NCBI RefSeq assembly: GCF_024707545.1
Contig: NZ_CP062229.1
Coordinates: 1 to 64,000 of the forward strand
Direction: 5' to 3'
DNA length: 64,000 nt
Origin: Mesorhizobium onobrychidis
Lineage (GTDB): Bacteria > Pseudomonadota > Alphaproteobacteria > Rhizobiales > Rhizobiaceae
This document shows positions 55,510 through 64,000 of this stretch, piece after piece; position 1 is the first letter of the stretch, and every line of letters begins with the position of its first letter. The translations under genes were made by a program, and so were the position numbers. Under the pieces are notes generated by a model, which ran no database searches, was not told where the DNA came from, and saw only the letters and a list, made by a program, of their open reading frames with translations.

Positions 55510-55641
55510 CTCCCCCACGAGGGGGGAGATTGGCAGCTGCACTGACCGCGCCTTCTCTTCAACGTTGAAGATAAGCGAAGCCTTCGATGACAGCCGATCT
55601 CCCCCCAAGTGGGGGAGATGTCCGGCAGGACAGAGGGGGGC
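55486..55641. repeat. Intergenic palindrome, family D (copy 2, intact)
   Basis: A near-perfect inverted repeat: left arm CCCCCCTCTGTCCTGCCGGA then CATCTCCCCC, right arm GGGGGAGATG then TCCGGCAGGACAGAGGGGGG, with a less conserved middle of about 90 bases. It lies between recR and the transglycosylase gene and forms the 5' end of the latter. Confidence 0.85.
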
Positions 55642-55680
55642 ACGACGGAATGCAATCATCTCAAGAGCACCCCTCCCGCC

Positions 55681-56286
55681 TCAAAACGCCGTCCGCGAGC
55701 GCAGCGCGGCGGCCAGCGTGCCTTCGTCGAGATAGTCGAGCTCGCCGCCGACCGGCACGCCATGCGCCAGCCGCGTTACCTTGATGTCGAAGCCGGACAA
55801 TTGGTCGGTGAGATAATGCGCGGTGGTCTGGCCCTCGACCGTGGCATTGACGGCAAGGATCACCTCCTTGACCTCGCCGCCGGCGACACGGTCGACCAGC
55901 GAGCGGATGTTGAGCTGCTCGGGGCCGATGCCGTCGAGCGGCGACAACGATCCGCCGAGCACGTGATAGCGGACATTCATGGCGGCCGCCCGCTCCAGCG
56001 CCCACAGGTCGGCCACGTCCTCGACGACGATAAGCGTGCCGGCGTCGCGGCGCGGATCGGTGCAGATCATGCAGGGGTCGGATGTATCGACATTGCCGCA
56101 GGTCGAGCAGATGCGCACCTTGTCGACCGCCTCGCTCATGGCGGCGGCCAGAGGCGACAGCAACTGCTCCTTCTTCTTGATGAGGTGAAGCGCTGCTCGC
56201 CTGGCCGAACGGGGCCCAAGCCCCGGCACCTTGGCCAGAAGCTGGATCAGGCGTTCGATCTCGGGACCGGCGATTCGCTTCGACAT
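55681..56286 (-). CDS. recR: Recombination protein RecR
   Basis: RecR works with RecF and RecO to load RecA at gaps. The 201-residue protein has the helix-hairpin-helix [20 protein letters not shown] (about residues 16-35), the zinc finger C-x2-C-x8-C-x2-C beginning CSTCGNVD and continuing CMIC (about residues 58-73), and the Toprim domain ([16 protein letters not shown]). It is normally next to dnaX-ybaB; a SleB-like gene is between them here. Confidence 0.95.
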   Translation of the reverse strand: MSKRIAGPEIERLIQLLAKVPGLGPRSARRAALHLIKKKEQLLSPLAAAMSEAVDKVRICSTCGNVDTSDPCMICTDPRRDAGTLIVVEDVADLWALERAAAMNVRYHVLGGSLSPLDGIGPEQLNIRSLVDRVAGGEVKEVILAVNATVEGQTTAHYLTDQLSGFDIKVTRLAHGVPVGGELDYLDEGTLAAALRSRTAF

Positions 56287-56368
56287 CGCATCGGTTTAGG
56301 ATTTTTCCGCGCGCTTTGGAACACTCCAGCGGCGTGCGGCCCGTTCACGCGCAGGGATGCTGCTGCCG

Positions 56369-57280
56369 TCAGTACGCTTCCAGCGGCCGTGTCTCGCCGG
56401 CGATCATCGCGCCAATGGCGTCGGTGTTCTCGGGTGTCGATTCAAACGACATGGTCGGCTCAGCCGGCACCGCCGGGAATGACGTGACCGGTCGCGCACC
56501 GGCGGCGCCGCCGAAACGGGCCGCGTCCGGCTCCTGCATCGGCTGTTGCATCGCCACAAGGGTCGCCTTCTCCGGCGTCGCCTTCTTGGGGATCGCCGGT
56601 TGCGATGCGACCGCGGTTACATAGGTTGCGTTGGTGGATGTTGCCTTGGCGAATTCTGCCTTGGCGGCCGGCGCCGCGGAGGCCACGAGCGTCACTGGTG
56701 CGGCGCGCGCCGAAGTCCGCGGTGCGGACTGTGCCATGGCGACCGTGGGCTCGTCCGGCAACGGTTTCCAGTTCCGGCCGCGCTTTTCGTAGAAGGCGTT
56801 GCCGCCGGCGACCATGGTGTAGTGCATGTTCTTGTAGGGGAAACGCAGGCCGGCGGTGTGAAAGAACATCGAGTTCTTCAGCTTGGCCTTGCGCTCGCCC
56901 TTGAGCACCGCCTCGGCGGCTTCCTCGACATCGGGCATCGCCTTCGAATTCATCCGCCGTGTCATCACGCCCGGCGCGAACTGGCCACGCTCGCCGACCA
57001 CCTGGCAGATGGTGTTGCCGTGCTTGCCGGAGCGCAGCCGGTTCATGACCACCGTGCCGACGGCAATCATCCCGTCACGGCTCGACCGGTTGGATTCGAA
57101 GAACATCGCGCGCTGGAGGCACTCCTTGTCCTTCGCTGTGTGGCTGTAGGGCCGGGACCTGACGGTATCGGTCAGGCTGGCCACGGACAGACCGTGCGTG
57201 GTCTGACTGCAGGCTGCCAAAAACAGCGGAGAGGTGATGACGCCGAGCAGCAACGGCGTCTTCCATCGGGTCGCGATCAA
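56369..57280 (-). CDS. SleB-like cell wall hydrolase lipoprotein
   Basis: From TTG 57280 (GAGGGG 6 bases upstream) the protein is 303 residues. A lipobox, LFLAAC, follows the hydrophobic start, so lipidation is likely. The Hydrolase_2/SleB domain has LQRAMFFESNRSSRDGMIAVGTVVMNRL (catalytic Glu in FFESN) and QFAPGVMTRR. A long Ala/Pro/Thr-rich C-terminal tail of about 110 residues is unlike the core. No ATG fits the conserved start, so the TTG is favoured. It cleaves peptidoglycan by family. Confidence 0.82.
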   Translation of the reverse strand: MIATRWKTPLLLGVITSPLFLAACSQTTHGLSVASLTDTVRSRPYSHTAKDKECLQRAMFFESNRSSRDGMIAVGTVVMNRLRSGKHGNTICQVVGERGQFAPGVMTRRMNSKAMPDVEEAAEAVLKGERKAKLKNSMFFHTAGLRFPYKNMHYTMVAGGNAFYEKRGRNWKPLPDEPTVAMAQSAPRTSARAAPVTLVASAAPAAKAEFAKATSTNATYVTAVASQPAIPKKATPEKATLVAMQQPMQEPDAARFGGAAGARPVTSFPAVPAEPTMSFESTPENTDAIGAMIAGETRPLEAY

Positions 57281-57538
57281 AGATATCCCCTCAATTCTGT
57301 CGCCAGCCCGCCCCTGGTTGCGGCAAGAATGAGACACTTTCAGGCAAAAAGATGGCTAAAGCGTTATTAAGTGTGCGGAGTTGCCGAATGGACACGGTGG
57401 AGCAAGCGACCGCCGGATCGCGGCATGGCACTCCATGGCCACTATAACGGCATGGATCCTATCTTAGGATCTCCACAGGAGGGGCTTCCCCAAGGCTGGA
57501 GCAATGGGCTCAGTCGATCGGCATAGCTATAACACACC

Positions 57539-57862
57539 TTAGAACGGCAGCTTCATTCCCGGCGGTATCGGCAGTCCTGCGGTCAATGCTTGGGTCTTTT
57601 CCTGCATCATCTGCTCGACCTTGGCCCTGGCGTCATTGTGGGCAGCGAGAAGCAGATCCTCCAGAATCTCGACCTCGTCCTCCTTGAACAGCGACGGGTC
57701 GATTTTCAGGGACTTCATCTCGAATTTGCCGGTCAGCGTCACGCTGACCAGGCCGCCGCCGGCCTGTCCGGTGGCTTCCAACGTGGCGATCTCGTCCTGC
57801 ATGGCCTGGAACTTGGCCTGCATTTCTTTCGCCTTGCCCATCAGGCCGAGAAGATCTTTCAT
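57539..57862 (-). CDS. ybaB: YbaB/EbfC nucleoid-associated protein
   Basis: The 107-residue protein starts [26 protein letters not shown], with heptads of a helical hairpin and the [23 protein letters not shown] core. It binds DNA as a dimer. It lies 23 bases downstream of dnaX, the conserved dnaX-ybaB pair. The 258-base gap on its other side, up to the SleB-like gene, shows nothing besides a weak tRNA-like stretch. Confidence 0.93.
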   Translation of the reverse strand: MKDLLGLMGKAKEMQAKFQAMQDEIATLEATGQAGGGLVSVTLTGKFEMKSLKIDPSLFKEDEVEILEDLLLAAHNDARAKVEQMMQEKTQALTAGLPIPPGMKLPF

Positions 57863-57885
57863 CGCGTGGTCCTCTACGATTGATA

Positions 57886-59730
57886 TCAGGTTTCGTCTTC
57901 GTCTGTGGCCGGCTCGATCGGAACCTCGGCCTCCACCGCATCGGTTTCCGGTGCGTCGGGAATGCGCACGTCGATGATCTTGGCGCCGGGAAAACGCGCC
58001 AGGATGGCGGCGACGGTCGGGTCGCTCTTGGCATCGAGGAGCGCGTTTTCGCGTTTGGTTGATTCCATCTCGGCCAGCGTCTGGCCGCCTTCTTCCTTTG
58101 ACAGCGAGACCAGCCAGCTGCGGCCGGTCCAGGCGCGCAATTTGGCGGTCAGATCGTTGAGCAGCATCTTCGGCGCGTCATCGGTCAGGCTGACGTCGAT
58201 ACGGCCCGGCTCGATGCGCACCAGGCGCACGCAGCGCTTCACCAGCACCTTGAAGGCCATGTCGCGCTGGGCATCGGCAAGGGCGACGATGTCGGCCAGC
58301 GACTTCACCGGCACCGGCGCCGGCACCGGCACCGGCGCATCCGCGACCGGCTCCGGCGCCGGACCGAAGGCTGCAGGCATCGGCTCGGGTTCGACAAGCC
58401 GCATGGTCTGCGCGCCGCCATTGGCCGTCGGCATCCGCGTCTGCGCCACAGCGCTGGCGCCGCCATTTCCGGGATTTGCTGGGCCGGGATTTGCGACGAC
58501 AGAGCTTGCGGGCGCACCATTCGAACGTGGCGCGCCATTGGGCACCGATGCTCCGCTCTCCAGCGATTTCAATGCCTCGTCCAGCGTCGGCAGGTCGGCG
58601 GCGTGCGCCAGCCTGATCAGCACCATTTCGGCGGCACTGACCGGCCGGTTGGAAGACTGCACCTCGGGAATGCCTTTCAACAGCATCTGCCAGGTCCGCG
58701 ACAACACCCTGACCGACAGCGTCTTGGCGAAATCGGCGCCGCGCCGGCGCTCGTCCTCCGACAGCGAGGCGTCATCGAGGGCCGTCGGTACGAAGCGCAG
58801 CCGGGTGACGAGGTGGTTGAACTCGGCAAGGTCGGTCAGCACCGCGGCCGGATCGGCGCCGGTATCGTACTGGTTACGGAACTCGGCCAAAGCGGCCGCC
58901 ACATTGCCCTTCATCACATGTTCGAACAGGTCGACGATACGGGCGCGGTCGGCCAGCCCGAGCATGGCGCGCACCGCTTCGGCGCTGACCGCGCCGCTGC
59001 CATGGGCGATCGCCTGGTCGAGAATGGACAGCGAATCGCGCGCCGAGCCTTCGGCCGCCCGGGCGATCATCGCCAGCGCGTCGTCGTCGACGGCAATGCC
59101 TTCTTTGCCGGCGATCGAGGAGAGATGCGCGACCAGCGCGCCGGCATCGATCCGCCTGAGATCGAAGCGCTGGCAGCGCGACAAGACGGTGATCGGAACT
59201 TTTCGGATTTCGGTGGTGGCGAAGATGAATTTGACGTGCGGCGGTGGCTCTTCCAGCGTCTTCAGCAGGCCGTTGAAGGCCTGGGTCGAGAGCATGTGCA
59301 CTTCGTCGATGATGTAGACCTTGTAGCGCGCCGAGACCGGCGCGTAACGCACGCGCTCGATGATGTCTCTGATGTCGTCGATGCCAGTGTGCGAGGCGGC
59401 GTCCATCTCAATGACATCGACATGGCGGCCTTCCATGATCGCCTGGCAATGCTCGCCCAGCACGGCAAGATCGACCGAAGGCTGGTCGACAGTCGCGGTC
59501 TTGTAATTGAGCGCCCGCGCCAGGATGCGCGCCGTCGTCGTCTTGCCGACACCGCGCACGCCAGTCAGCATCCAGGCTTGGGCTATCCGGCCGGTGGCGA
59601 AAGCATTGGTGAGGGTGCGGACCATCGGCTCCTGGCCGATCAGTTCGGAGAAATTCGCAGGACGGTATTTGCGCGCCAGAACGCGATAGGCGGCGGCCTT
59701 TTCCGTTCCCGAATTTCCGGCTTCGCTCAT
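57886..59730 (-). CDS. dnaX: DNA polymerase III subunits gamma/tau
   Basis: The 614-residue clamp-loader ATPase has Walker [15 protein letters not shown] (about residues 59-72), DEVHML, the sensor-1 SRCQRFD and a long Pro/Ala-rich linker before the C-terminal polymerase-binding part. The usual four-Cys zinc module near residue 90 is degenerate: only one Cys, in [10 protein letters not shown], remains. ATG 59730 is preferred; 59748 is also in frame. It is transcribed toward ybaB, and ffs lies upstream on the same strand. Confidence 0.94.
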   Translation of the reverse strand: MSEAGNSGTEKAAAYRVLARKYRPANFSELIGQEPMVRTLTNAFATGRIAQAWMLTGVRGVGKTTTARILARALNYKTATVDQPSVDLAVLGEHCQAIMEGRHVDVIEMDAASHTGIDDIRDIIERVRYAPVSARYKVYIIDEVHMLSTQAFNGLLKTLEEPPPHVKFIFATTEIRKVPITVLSRCQRFDLRRIDAGALVAHLSSIAGKEGIAVDDDALAMIARAAEGSARDSLSILDQAIAHGSGAVSAEAVRAMLGLADRARIVDLFEHVMKGNVAAALAEFRNQYDTGADPAAVLTDLAEFNHLVTRLRFVPTALDDASLSEDERRRGADFAKTLSVRVLSRTWQMLLKGIPEVQSSNRPVSAAEMVLIRLAHAADLPTLDEALKSLESGASVPNGAPRSNGAPASSVVANPGPANPGNGGASAVAQTRMPTANGGAQTMRLVEPEPMPAAFGPAPEPVADAPVPVPAPVPVKSLADIVALADAQRDMAFKVLVKRCVRLVRIEPGRIDVSLTDDAPKMLLNDLTAKLRAWTGRSWLVSLSKEEGGQTLAEMESTKRENALLDAKSDPTVAAILARFPGAKIIDVRIPDAPETDAVEAEVPIEPATDEDET

Positions 59731-59835
59731 TCGCCCGTAAAGCTCCAAGGGCCGCGCCTGCAGGCGGCCGATTCCTGCGCATAGTTTCGCCCGCAGGGCT
59801 TGGCGCCGTCAATGTCGCGGGAGAAAGGCGAAGAG

Positions 59836-59935
59836 GTGGGAGGCTGGAACAATGACCCGTTCCGGGCTCGTTAGGGCTGCTTCCTTCCGGACCTGACCCG
59901 GTTGGCGAGTGGACCGTCCACCACCAACCTCCCGC
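59836..59935 (-). ncRNA. ffs: Signal recognition particle RNA (4.5S type)
   Basis: The minus strand has the SRP Alu-less hairpin core GGTCAGGTCCGGAAGGAAGC with the GGAA tetraloop and asymmetric loop, flanked by long pairing arms (GGGAGGTTGG at the 5' end; CCAGCCTCCC at the 3' end). This RNA pairs with Ffh to target membrane proteins. A promoter just upstream fits a start at about 59935. Ends are estimated from the pairing. Confidence 0.93.
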
Positions 59936-59940
59936 TTTCC

Positions 59941-59969
59941 ATATCGGCAATTCGGCGATGAAATGCAAG
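59941..59969 (-). promoter_or_regulatory. Probable ffs promoter
   Basis: On the minus strand CTTGCA (59964-59969) and CGATAT (59941-59946) are 17 bases apart. A start 6-7 bases downstream coincides with the first paired base of the SRP RNA. Confidence 0.6.
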
Positions 59970-60012
59970 GGCGCAGGATCAATCAGCCGGGAGTGGCGCC
60001 GAAAGCTGAAAC

Positions 60013-60035
60013 AAAAAACCCGCCTCGGGGCGGGT
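60013..60035 (-). terminator. Orphan intrinsic terminator, minus strand
   Basis: ACCCGCC (60018-60024) and GGCGGGT (60029-60035) form a perfect stem with a 4-base loop. On the minus strand TTTTTT follows at once. No minus-strand gene lies to its right before 61930. A transcript of about 100-160 bases from 60040-60181 would end here; no such gene is otherwise apparent. Confidence 0.75.
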
Positions 60036-60181
60036 CATTGGCGCAAATCAGCACCATAGCCAAACCGTTAGCATAACTGCCGTCACAAAGCAATGATTCG
60101 CTTGCCGCCTCTTGCGGGCCACCGGCAGCCGCTCTAGCGTTCAAAAGTCTAAAAAACACTACAAAAGTGAAGGAAACGCCG

Positions 60182-60601
60182 ATGCTGCCGGGCCTCGAGG
60201 CCGGATTCACGCTGGATGCTCGTCTGGAGGCGGACAGCGAGCAGTTGATGTGGCTCGGCCTGTGCGAGTTGCGGGTGATGAACGACCGCCGCTGGCCGTG
60301 GCTGCTTCTGGTGCCGCAGCGGCCGGGCGCGGAGGAAATCCACGATTTGACGCCGCTCGACCAGGCGATGCTGACGTTCGAGACCAACATGGTGGCGCAG
60401 GCGCTGAAGACGGTGACCGGTTGCACCAAGATCAACACCGGCGCACTCGGCAACATCGTGCGTCAGTTGCATGTCCATGTCATCGCGCGCTCGGAAGGCG
60501 ATCCCGGCTGGCCGGGCCCGGTGTGGGGGCACGGCATGCGCGAGCCCTACCAGCGGTCGGACCTCCGCCGGTTTGCGCAGAAGATAAAGGCGGCGCTATA
60601 A
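60182..60601 (+). CDS. HIT-family protein
   Basis: The 139-residue protein has the HIT active region in RQLHVHVIARSEGDPGWPGPVWG. The canonical H-x-H-x-H becomes Q-x-H-x-H: the first His is lost but the middle, nucleophilic His is kept. It may hydrolyse nucleotide-linked substrates. ATG 60182, with AAGGA 7 bases upstream, is preferred over GTG 60167. nudC follows by 34 bases, also a nucleotide hydrolase. Confidence 0.85.
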   Translation: MLPGLEAGFTLDARLEADSEQLMWLGLCELRVMNDRRWPWLLLVPQRPGAEEIHDLTPLDQAMLTFETNMVAQALKTVTGCTKINTGALGNIVRQLHVHVIARSEGDPGWPGPVWGHGMREPYQRSDLRRFAQKIKAAL

Positions 60602-60635
60602 GCCTGTCCCGTGTCCATCCTGAAGTTGAGTCCCC

Positions 60636-61577
60636 ATGAGCTTCCGCCTGTTTGACGCGCCCTTGCGTGAGCCGAGCCAGTTCGTCGGCTTCGCCGGCAA
60701 CATGATCGACCGGCAATCGGAAAACCGCGCCGACGATTCCGTCGAAAAGGCACTCGCCGATCCCTCAGCCAGGCTTTTGCTGATGCATGGCGGGCGGCTC
60801 TATCTCAAGCTCAAAGATGGCGGCTTCGACCCCTGGTTCGGCGCCGAGGAAAGCCAGCCGCTCGAGCTGTCGCTCGACCATGGCGTCCTGCTCGGTTTTT
60901 CCGACAGCGGCCCGGTGCTCGCGGTGCCGGCCGGCATCGACCCCGAACACCTGCCCGAAACCATCAAGGCCATCGACTATCGCTCGGTCTATATGCAGGG
61001 GCTGATCGACGAGGCGGCGGCCGGCGCGATGGCGCAAGGAGCAGCGCTGCTCGCCTGGCATGCCAGCCACCGCTTCTGCAGCAAATGCGGCGCTGAAGCC
61101 GAAATGCGGGCCGGCGGCTACAAGCGGCTTTGCCCGGCCTGCGCCACCGAGCATTTTCCGCGCACAGACCCGGTGGCGATCATGCTGACGGCGACGCGCG
61201 AAAAATGCCTGCTCGGCCGCGGCCGGCATTTCGCGCCCGGCATGTATTCGGCGCTTGCCGGCTTCATCGAACCCGGCGAGACGATCGAGGCGGCGGTGCG
61301 CCGTGAAACGCTGGAGGAAGCCGGCATCCGGCTTGGCCGCGTTGTCTACCATGCCAGCCAGCCCTGGCCGTTTCCCTATTCGTTGATGATCGGCTGCTTC
61401 GGCGAACCGCTCAACGACGACATCCAGGCCGACCTCAACGAACTGGAGGACTGCCGCTGGTTCTTTCGCAACGAGGTGCTCTTAATGCTGGCCCGCGAGC
61501 ATCCGGGCGGCCTGATCACGCCGCCGAAGGGGGCGATCGCCTATAATCTCATCCGCGCCTGGGCAGACAGCGCGTAA
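60636..61577 (+). CDS. nudC: NAD+ diphosphatase / RNA deNADding Nudix hydrolase
   Basis: The 313-residue protein has an N-terminal domain, a zinc ribbon (CSKCG, CPAC, about residues 149-170), the Nudix box GFIEPGETIEAAVRRETLEE and following AGI (about 208-230), and the NADH-pyrophosphatase marker SQPWPFPYSLM. It splits NAD(H) and removes 5' NAD caps from RNA in the family. It follows the HIT gene and precedes the Dabb gene. Confidence 0.94.
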   Translation: MSFRLFDAPLREPSQFVGFAGNMIDRQSENRADDSVEKALADPSARLLLMHGGRLYLKLKDGGFDPWFGAEESQPLELSLDHGVLLGFSDSGPVLAVPAGIDPEHLPETIKAIDYRSVYMQGLIDEAAAGAMAQGAALLAWHASHRFCSKCGAEAEMRAGGYKRLCPACATEHFPRTDPVAIMLTATREKCLLGRGRHFAPGMYSALAGFIEPGETIEAAVRRETLEEAGIRLGRVVYHASQPWPFPYSLMIGCFGEPLNDDIQADLNELEDCRWFFRNEVLLMLAREHPGGLITPPKGAIAYNLIRAWADSA

Positions 61578-61595
61578 AACTCATAGGGGGACAAA

Positions 61596-61889
61596 ATGAT
61601 CCGTCACACAGTGGTGTTCAGGCTGAAGCACAAAGACAGCTCGGCCGAGGAGGCAAAATTCCTCGTCGACGCGAAAATACTGGCGGCGATACCGGGCGTC
61701 GAAAAGTTCGAGCAGCTGCGTCAGGTCAGCCCGAAGAACGATTTTCGTTTCGGCTTCTCGATGGAGTTCGCCGACCAGGCCGCCTATTCCCGCTACAACG
61801 ACCATCCCGACCACGTCGCCTTCGTCCGCGACCGCTGGATCCCAGAGATCGAGGCGTTTTTGGAGATCGACTACGCGCCGCTGAGCTAG
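61596..61889 (+). CDS. Dabb (stress-responsive A/B barrel) domain protein
   Basis: The 97-residue protein is a single Dabb domain: IRHTVVFRLKHKDSSAEEAKF, then FGFSMEFADQAAYSRYNDHPDHVAFV and the end IEAFLEIDYAPLS. Dabb domains are dimeric ferredoxin-like barrels found in enzymes and stress proteins. Function is unknown. It lies 18 bases after nudC (AGGGGG upstream), so co-transcription is likely. Confidence 0.88.
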   Translation: MIRHTVVFRLKHKDSSAEEAKFLVDAKILAAIPGVEKFEQLRQVSPKNDFRFGFSMEFADQAAYSRYNDHPDHVAFVRDRWIPEIEAFLEIDYAPLS

Positions 61890-61929
61890 CATCAATCATT
61901 CGAGCAAGTTCGACCGAGAGCAGCCCTCA

Positions 61930-62583
61930 TCAGCCGGTCGGTGACTTGCCAGTGAAAACCGCCAGTTGAGCGGCGAAAGCACGCTTGTAGGCCGGCCGGG
62001 CTTGGCCGCGGGCGACATAGGCGGAGAGGTTCGGATATTCGTCCAGTATACCCGACCCGCTCAACCTTAGCAGCACGTGCACCATCATCAGGTCCCCCGC
62101 GCTGAACGCACCATCGAGCCAGTCGGCATCGCCCAGGCGACCGGAAAGTTCGCCCAGCCGGTCACGGATGCGATCCTCGACCATAGGCAGGCGCTGTTCG
62201 TGCCAGGTCTCGTCGCGCTCCAGGAGCACGGCGGTTTGGCGCTCAAGGATCGGCGGCTCCACCGTGTTGAGCGCGGCAAACATCCATGAGATCGCGCGCG
62301 CCCGCGCATTCCCATCGTCTGGCAGCAGGCCACCATGGCGCTCGGCGATATAGAACACGATTGCCCCCGACTCGAACAGGGCGAGATCGCCTTCCTCATA
62401 GGTCGGAATCTGCCCGAAAGGATGGAGTGCTCGATGCGCGGGTTCGTTCATCGCTTTGAACGAAACAAGACGAACCTTGTAGGGCTGGCCGACTTCTTCG
62501 AGCGCCCAGCGAACGCGCATGTCACGCGCCAGTCCCCTTCCGCGATCGGGCGACCGTTCAAAGGCGGTGATGGTGGGGGTCAT
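61930..62583 (-). CDS. Glutathione S-transferase family protein
   Basis: The 217-residue protein from ATG 62583 has the thioredoxin-like N-terminal domain (MRVRWALEEVGQPYKVRLV, FGQIPTYEEGDLALFESGAIVFYIAER, with the cis-Pro in QIP and the Glu-Ser in FES) and an all-helical C-terminal domain ending AYKRAFAAQLAVF. It conjugates or reduces with glutathione in the family. The open frame upstream to 62733 overlaps no known start and is dropped. Confidence 0.9.
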   Translation of the reverse strand: MTPTITAFERSPDRGRGLARDMRVRWALEEVGQPYKVRLVSFKAMNEPAHRALHPFGQIPTYEEGDLALFESGAIVFYIAERHGGLLPDDGNARARAISWMFAALNTVEPPILERQTAVLLERDETWHEQRLPMVEDRIRDRLGELSGRLGDADWLDGAFSAGDLMMVHVLLRLSGSGILDEYPNLSAYVARGQARPAYKRAFAAQLAVFTGKSPTG

Positions 62584-62729
62584 TGGAAGGCTCCGGATGA
62601 TTGCATGACGCCATCGTGCGTGACGTCGTCGGTTGAGATCAGTTTCCTCATCTCGTCGTCTCCCTTCTTCGATTGTGGCAACCAAAGGACGAATGTCGAG
62701 CCGGAATTCCGACATCTGGGAACTGCTCG

Positions 62730-63533
62730 TCAATCGCGCGTGACCGCTGCAACGGAGGCGCGTAGCGCTCCGGCGAAATCGGGATGACCATAGAGGTCGT
62801 TGTGGCCAGCCGCTATGGCGATGTGGCTGCGCAGATCACGGGCAGCCTCGCGCAGAGGTGCCGAACGTGCGGCAGGAACGATGGTGTCGTTTTCGGCGGT
62901 GATTACGGCCGTGGGCACATCGAGGTCACGCAGAGATCCGGCCGCCTCCATGCGGTGCCGCAGCAAGAGGCGAACCGGCAGCCAGGGATAGTGGTGAGCG
63001 GCGAGTTCTCTCAGCGAATCGAAGGGCGTAACCATGACGATGCCGCGCAACGGCCGGGCCGTCGCCAGATCGACCGCAACCGCAGCGCCGACGCTAAGGC
63101 CGATGGCGACGATGCCGGCTTTGGCATCGGTGGCCAGGTGGTCATGGGCGCGTTGGGCGTCCTCGAACAGGGCGGTGGCCGACGGGCTTCCGCTGCTCGG
63201 CGCATAGCCGCGATAATGCAGCGCAGCGACCTCATTTTCGGGGAATAGCTGGTGCAGCATGAGGGCAAGCGCGTCGGCGTTCCAGGCATTGCCGGCGAAT
63301 CCCAGCAGGAGCGGGCGCGGCGCGGCCGGCGTCTGCCTTGCCGGCAGGCGCACCAGAACGACGCGCTCGCCGTCCTCCGTCGCCAGTTCGACATGGCGGG
63401 CCCCGGCCGGCAGATCGGGTCCGAAAGCCGCAAGACCGGCCGGAAAGATCAGCCAGGACTGAAGCACATACACGACGGCGACAATCACCGCATACAATCC
63501 AGCGACTGCGAGCATCAGTTTCAGGAGCCACAT
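62730..63533 (-). CDS. Membrane-anchored alpha/beta hydrolase
   Basis: The 267-residue protein begins with one membrane helix (LMLAVAGLYAVIVAVVYVLQSWLIF) and then an alpha/beta hydrolase domain. The nucleophile elbow GLSVGAAVA gives Ser near residue 147, with Asp in ITAENDTIVP and His in AAGHNDLYG. It resembles ABHD13/Bem46-like serine hydrolases of unknown substrate. It is leftward, between pheA and the GST gene. Confidence 0.86.
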   Translation of the reverse strand: MWLLKLMLAVAGLYAVIVAVVYVLQSWLIFPAGLAAFGPDLPAGARHVELATEDGERVVLVRLPARQTPAAPRPLLLGFAGNAWNADALALMLHQLFPENEVAALHYRGYAPSSGSPSATALFEDAQRAHDHLATDAKAGIVAIGLSVGAAVAVDLATARPLRGIVMVTPFDSLRELAAHHYPWLPVRLLLRHRMEAAGSLRDLDVPTAVITAENDTIVPAARSAPLREAARDLRSHIAIAAGHNDLYGHPDFAGALRASVAAVTRD

Positions 63534-63577
63534 CGCAGCAATGTCGCCCGGCGCCCGTCACCTGGCAAGGCGCTGAG

Positions 63578-64000
63578 CTAATCCGCCACCTTCCATTGCT
63601 CGCGCGACTGGCTGGCCGGATAGACGCCAAGGATCCGCATTTCGCGCGAGAAGAAGGCAAGCTCGTCAAGCGCCAGTTTTACCAGCGGATCGTCGGGATG
63701 GCCCTCGATATCGGCGTAAAACAGGGTCGCCGTGAATGCGCCGAGCTGGTAGCTCTCGAGCTTGGTCATGTTGATGCCGTTGGTGGCAAAGCCGCCCATC
63801 GCCTTGTAGAGCGCGGCCGGCACGTTGCGGACGCGGAAGATGAACGTCGTCATCATCCTGGTGTCGGCCGAGGGACGTTCCGCCCACTGCCTGTTCCTGG
63901 TCAGCACGACGAAGCGGGTGACGTTGCTGTCGGTGTCCTCGACATTCTGCTCGATGATGTCGAGCCCGTAGAGCGTCGCGGCCAAGGCCGGCGCCAGCGC
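63578..64000 (-). CDS. pheA: Prephenate dehydratase, 3' part (cut by window end)
   Basis: The visible 140 residues hold the end of the prephenate dehydratase domain (ALAATLYGLDIIEQNVEDT, then NVTRFVVL with the conserved Thr) and the C-terminal ACT domain (TTFIFRVRNVPAALYKAMGGFA, KLESYQLG, the phenylalanine-binding ESYQ region). It makes phenylpyruvate from prephenate, under feedback control by phenylalanine. The 5' end lies beyond base 64000. Confidence 0.92.
   Translation of the reverse strand, partial: ALAPALAATLYGLDIIEQNVEDTDSNVTRFVVLTRNRQWAERPSADTRMMTTFIFRVRNVPAALYKAMGGFATNGINMTKLESYQLGAFTATLFYADIEGHPDDPLVKLALDELAFFSREMRILGVYPASQSREQWKVAD

Noticed and set aside
57366..57420. tRNA-like stretch (GCGGAGTTGCCGAATGG)
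   Set aside because: The 5' part recalls Ser/Leu tRNAs, but no anticodon arm, T-loop or matching acceptor end follows.

Overview
The window reads as one end of an alphaproteobacterial (Hyphomicrobiales, most like Mesorhizobium/Phyllobacteriaceae) chromosome numbered from the dnaA start codon. The grounds are the high GC content, the Fur-family regulator Irr beside fabA-fabB-fabI, promoters of the rhizobial type (CTTGAC-N17-CTATAT), an Irr-type iron control element, and intergenic palindromes of the kind abundant in rhizobia. No tRNA, rRNA operon, CRISPR array or prophage was seen.

Layout. 1-4.1 kb: dnaA, dnaN, recF. 4.2-7.2 kb: a MoeB/ThiF-like enzyme, a GNAT gene with a probable frameshift, a D-2-hydroxyacid dehydrogenase and an SH3 protein. 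7.2-10.6 kb: irr divergent from fabA-fabB-fabI. 10.6-25.5 kb: a long leftward information-processing block (rsmC, pnp, rpsO, corA, truB, rbfA, infB, ylxR-type, nusA, rimP, trmB, metK). 25.8-37.8 kb: an xre-type regulator, lnt, corC, ybeY, phoH, miaB, plsC, rimI and tsaB, all leftward. A foreign-looking 3.4 kb cassette (HxlR regulator, divergent FAD oxidase, VOC protein) separates corC from lnt.

37.9-44.2 kb is the most interesting part. It is a leftward iron-linked block: 37-aa leader ORF, imelysin, bfd, bfr, di-haem cytochrome, second imelysin, DUF1513 protein. A perfect 21-bp Irr-box palindrome overlaps its likely promoter. A ferredoxin-reductase-type flavoprotein is divergent. Since irr is in the same window, the regulator and a likely target are both visible. 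The promoter geometry argues for repression under iron starvation, so this may be an iron storage/handling unit rather than a pure uptake system.

45-64 kb: gabT, a complete IS4-family element inserted in an intergenic palindrome, a five-gene dipeptide/oligopeptide-type ABC transporter, a lytic transglycosylase, recR, a SleB-like lipoprotein, ybaB, dnaX, the SRP RNA, a HIT protein, nudC, a Dabb protein, a GST, an alpha/beta hydrolase and the 3' part of pheA, cut by the window edge.

Regulatory structure. rimP-nusA-infB has a good promoter followed by an intrinsic terminator inside its leader, a likely attenuator. metK has a promoter and a terminator-like hairpin next to its ribosome binding site. 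An orphan minus-strand terminator at 60.0 kb suggests an unannotated small RNA. Four intergenic repeat families recur; one supplies the apparent start codon of the transglycosylase gene.
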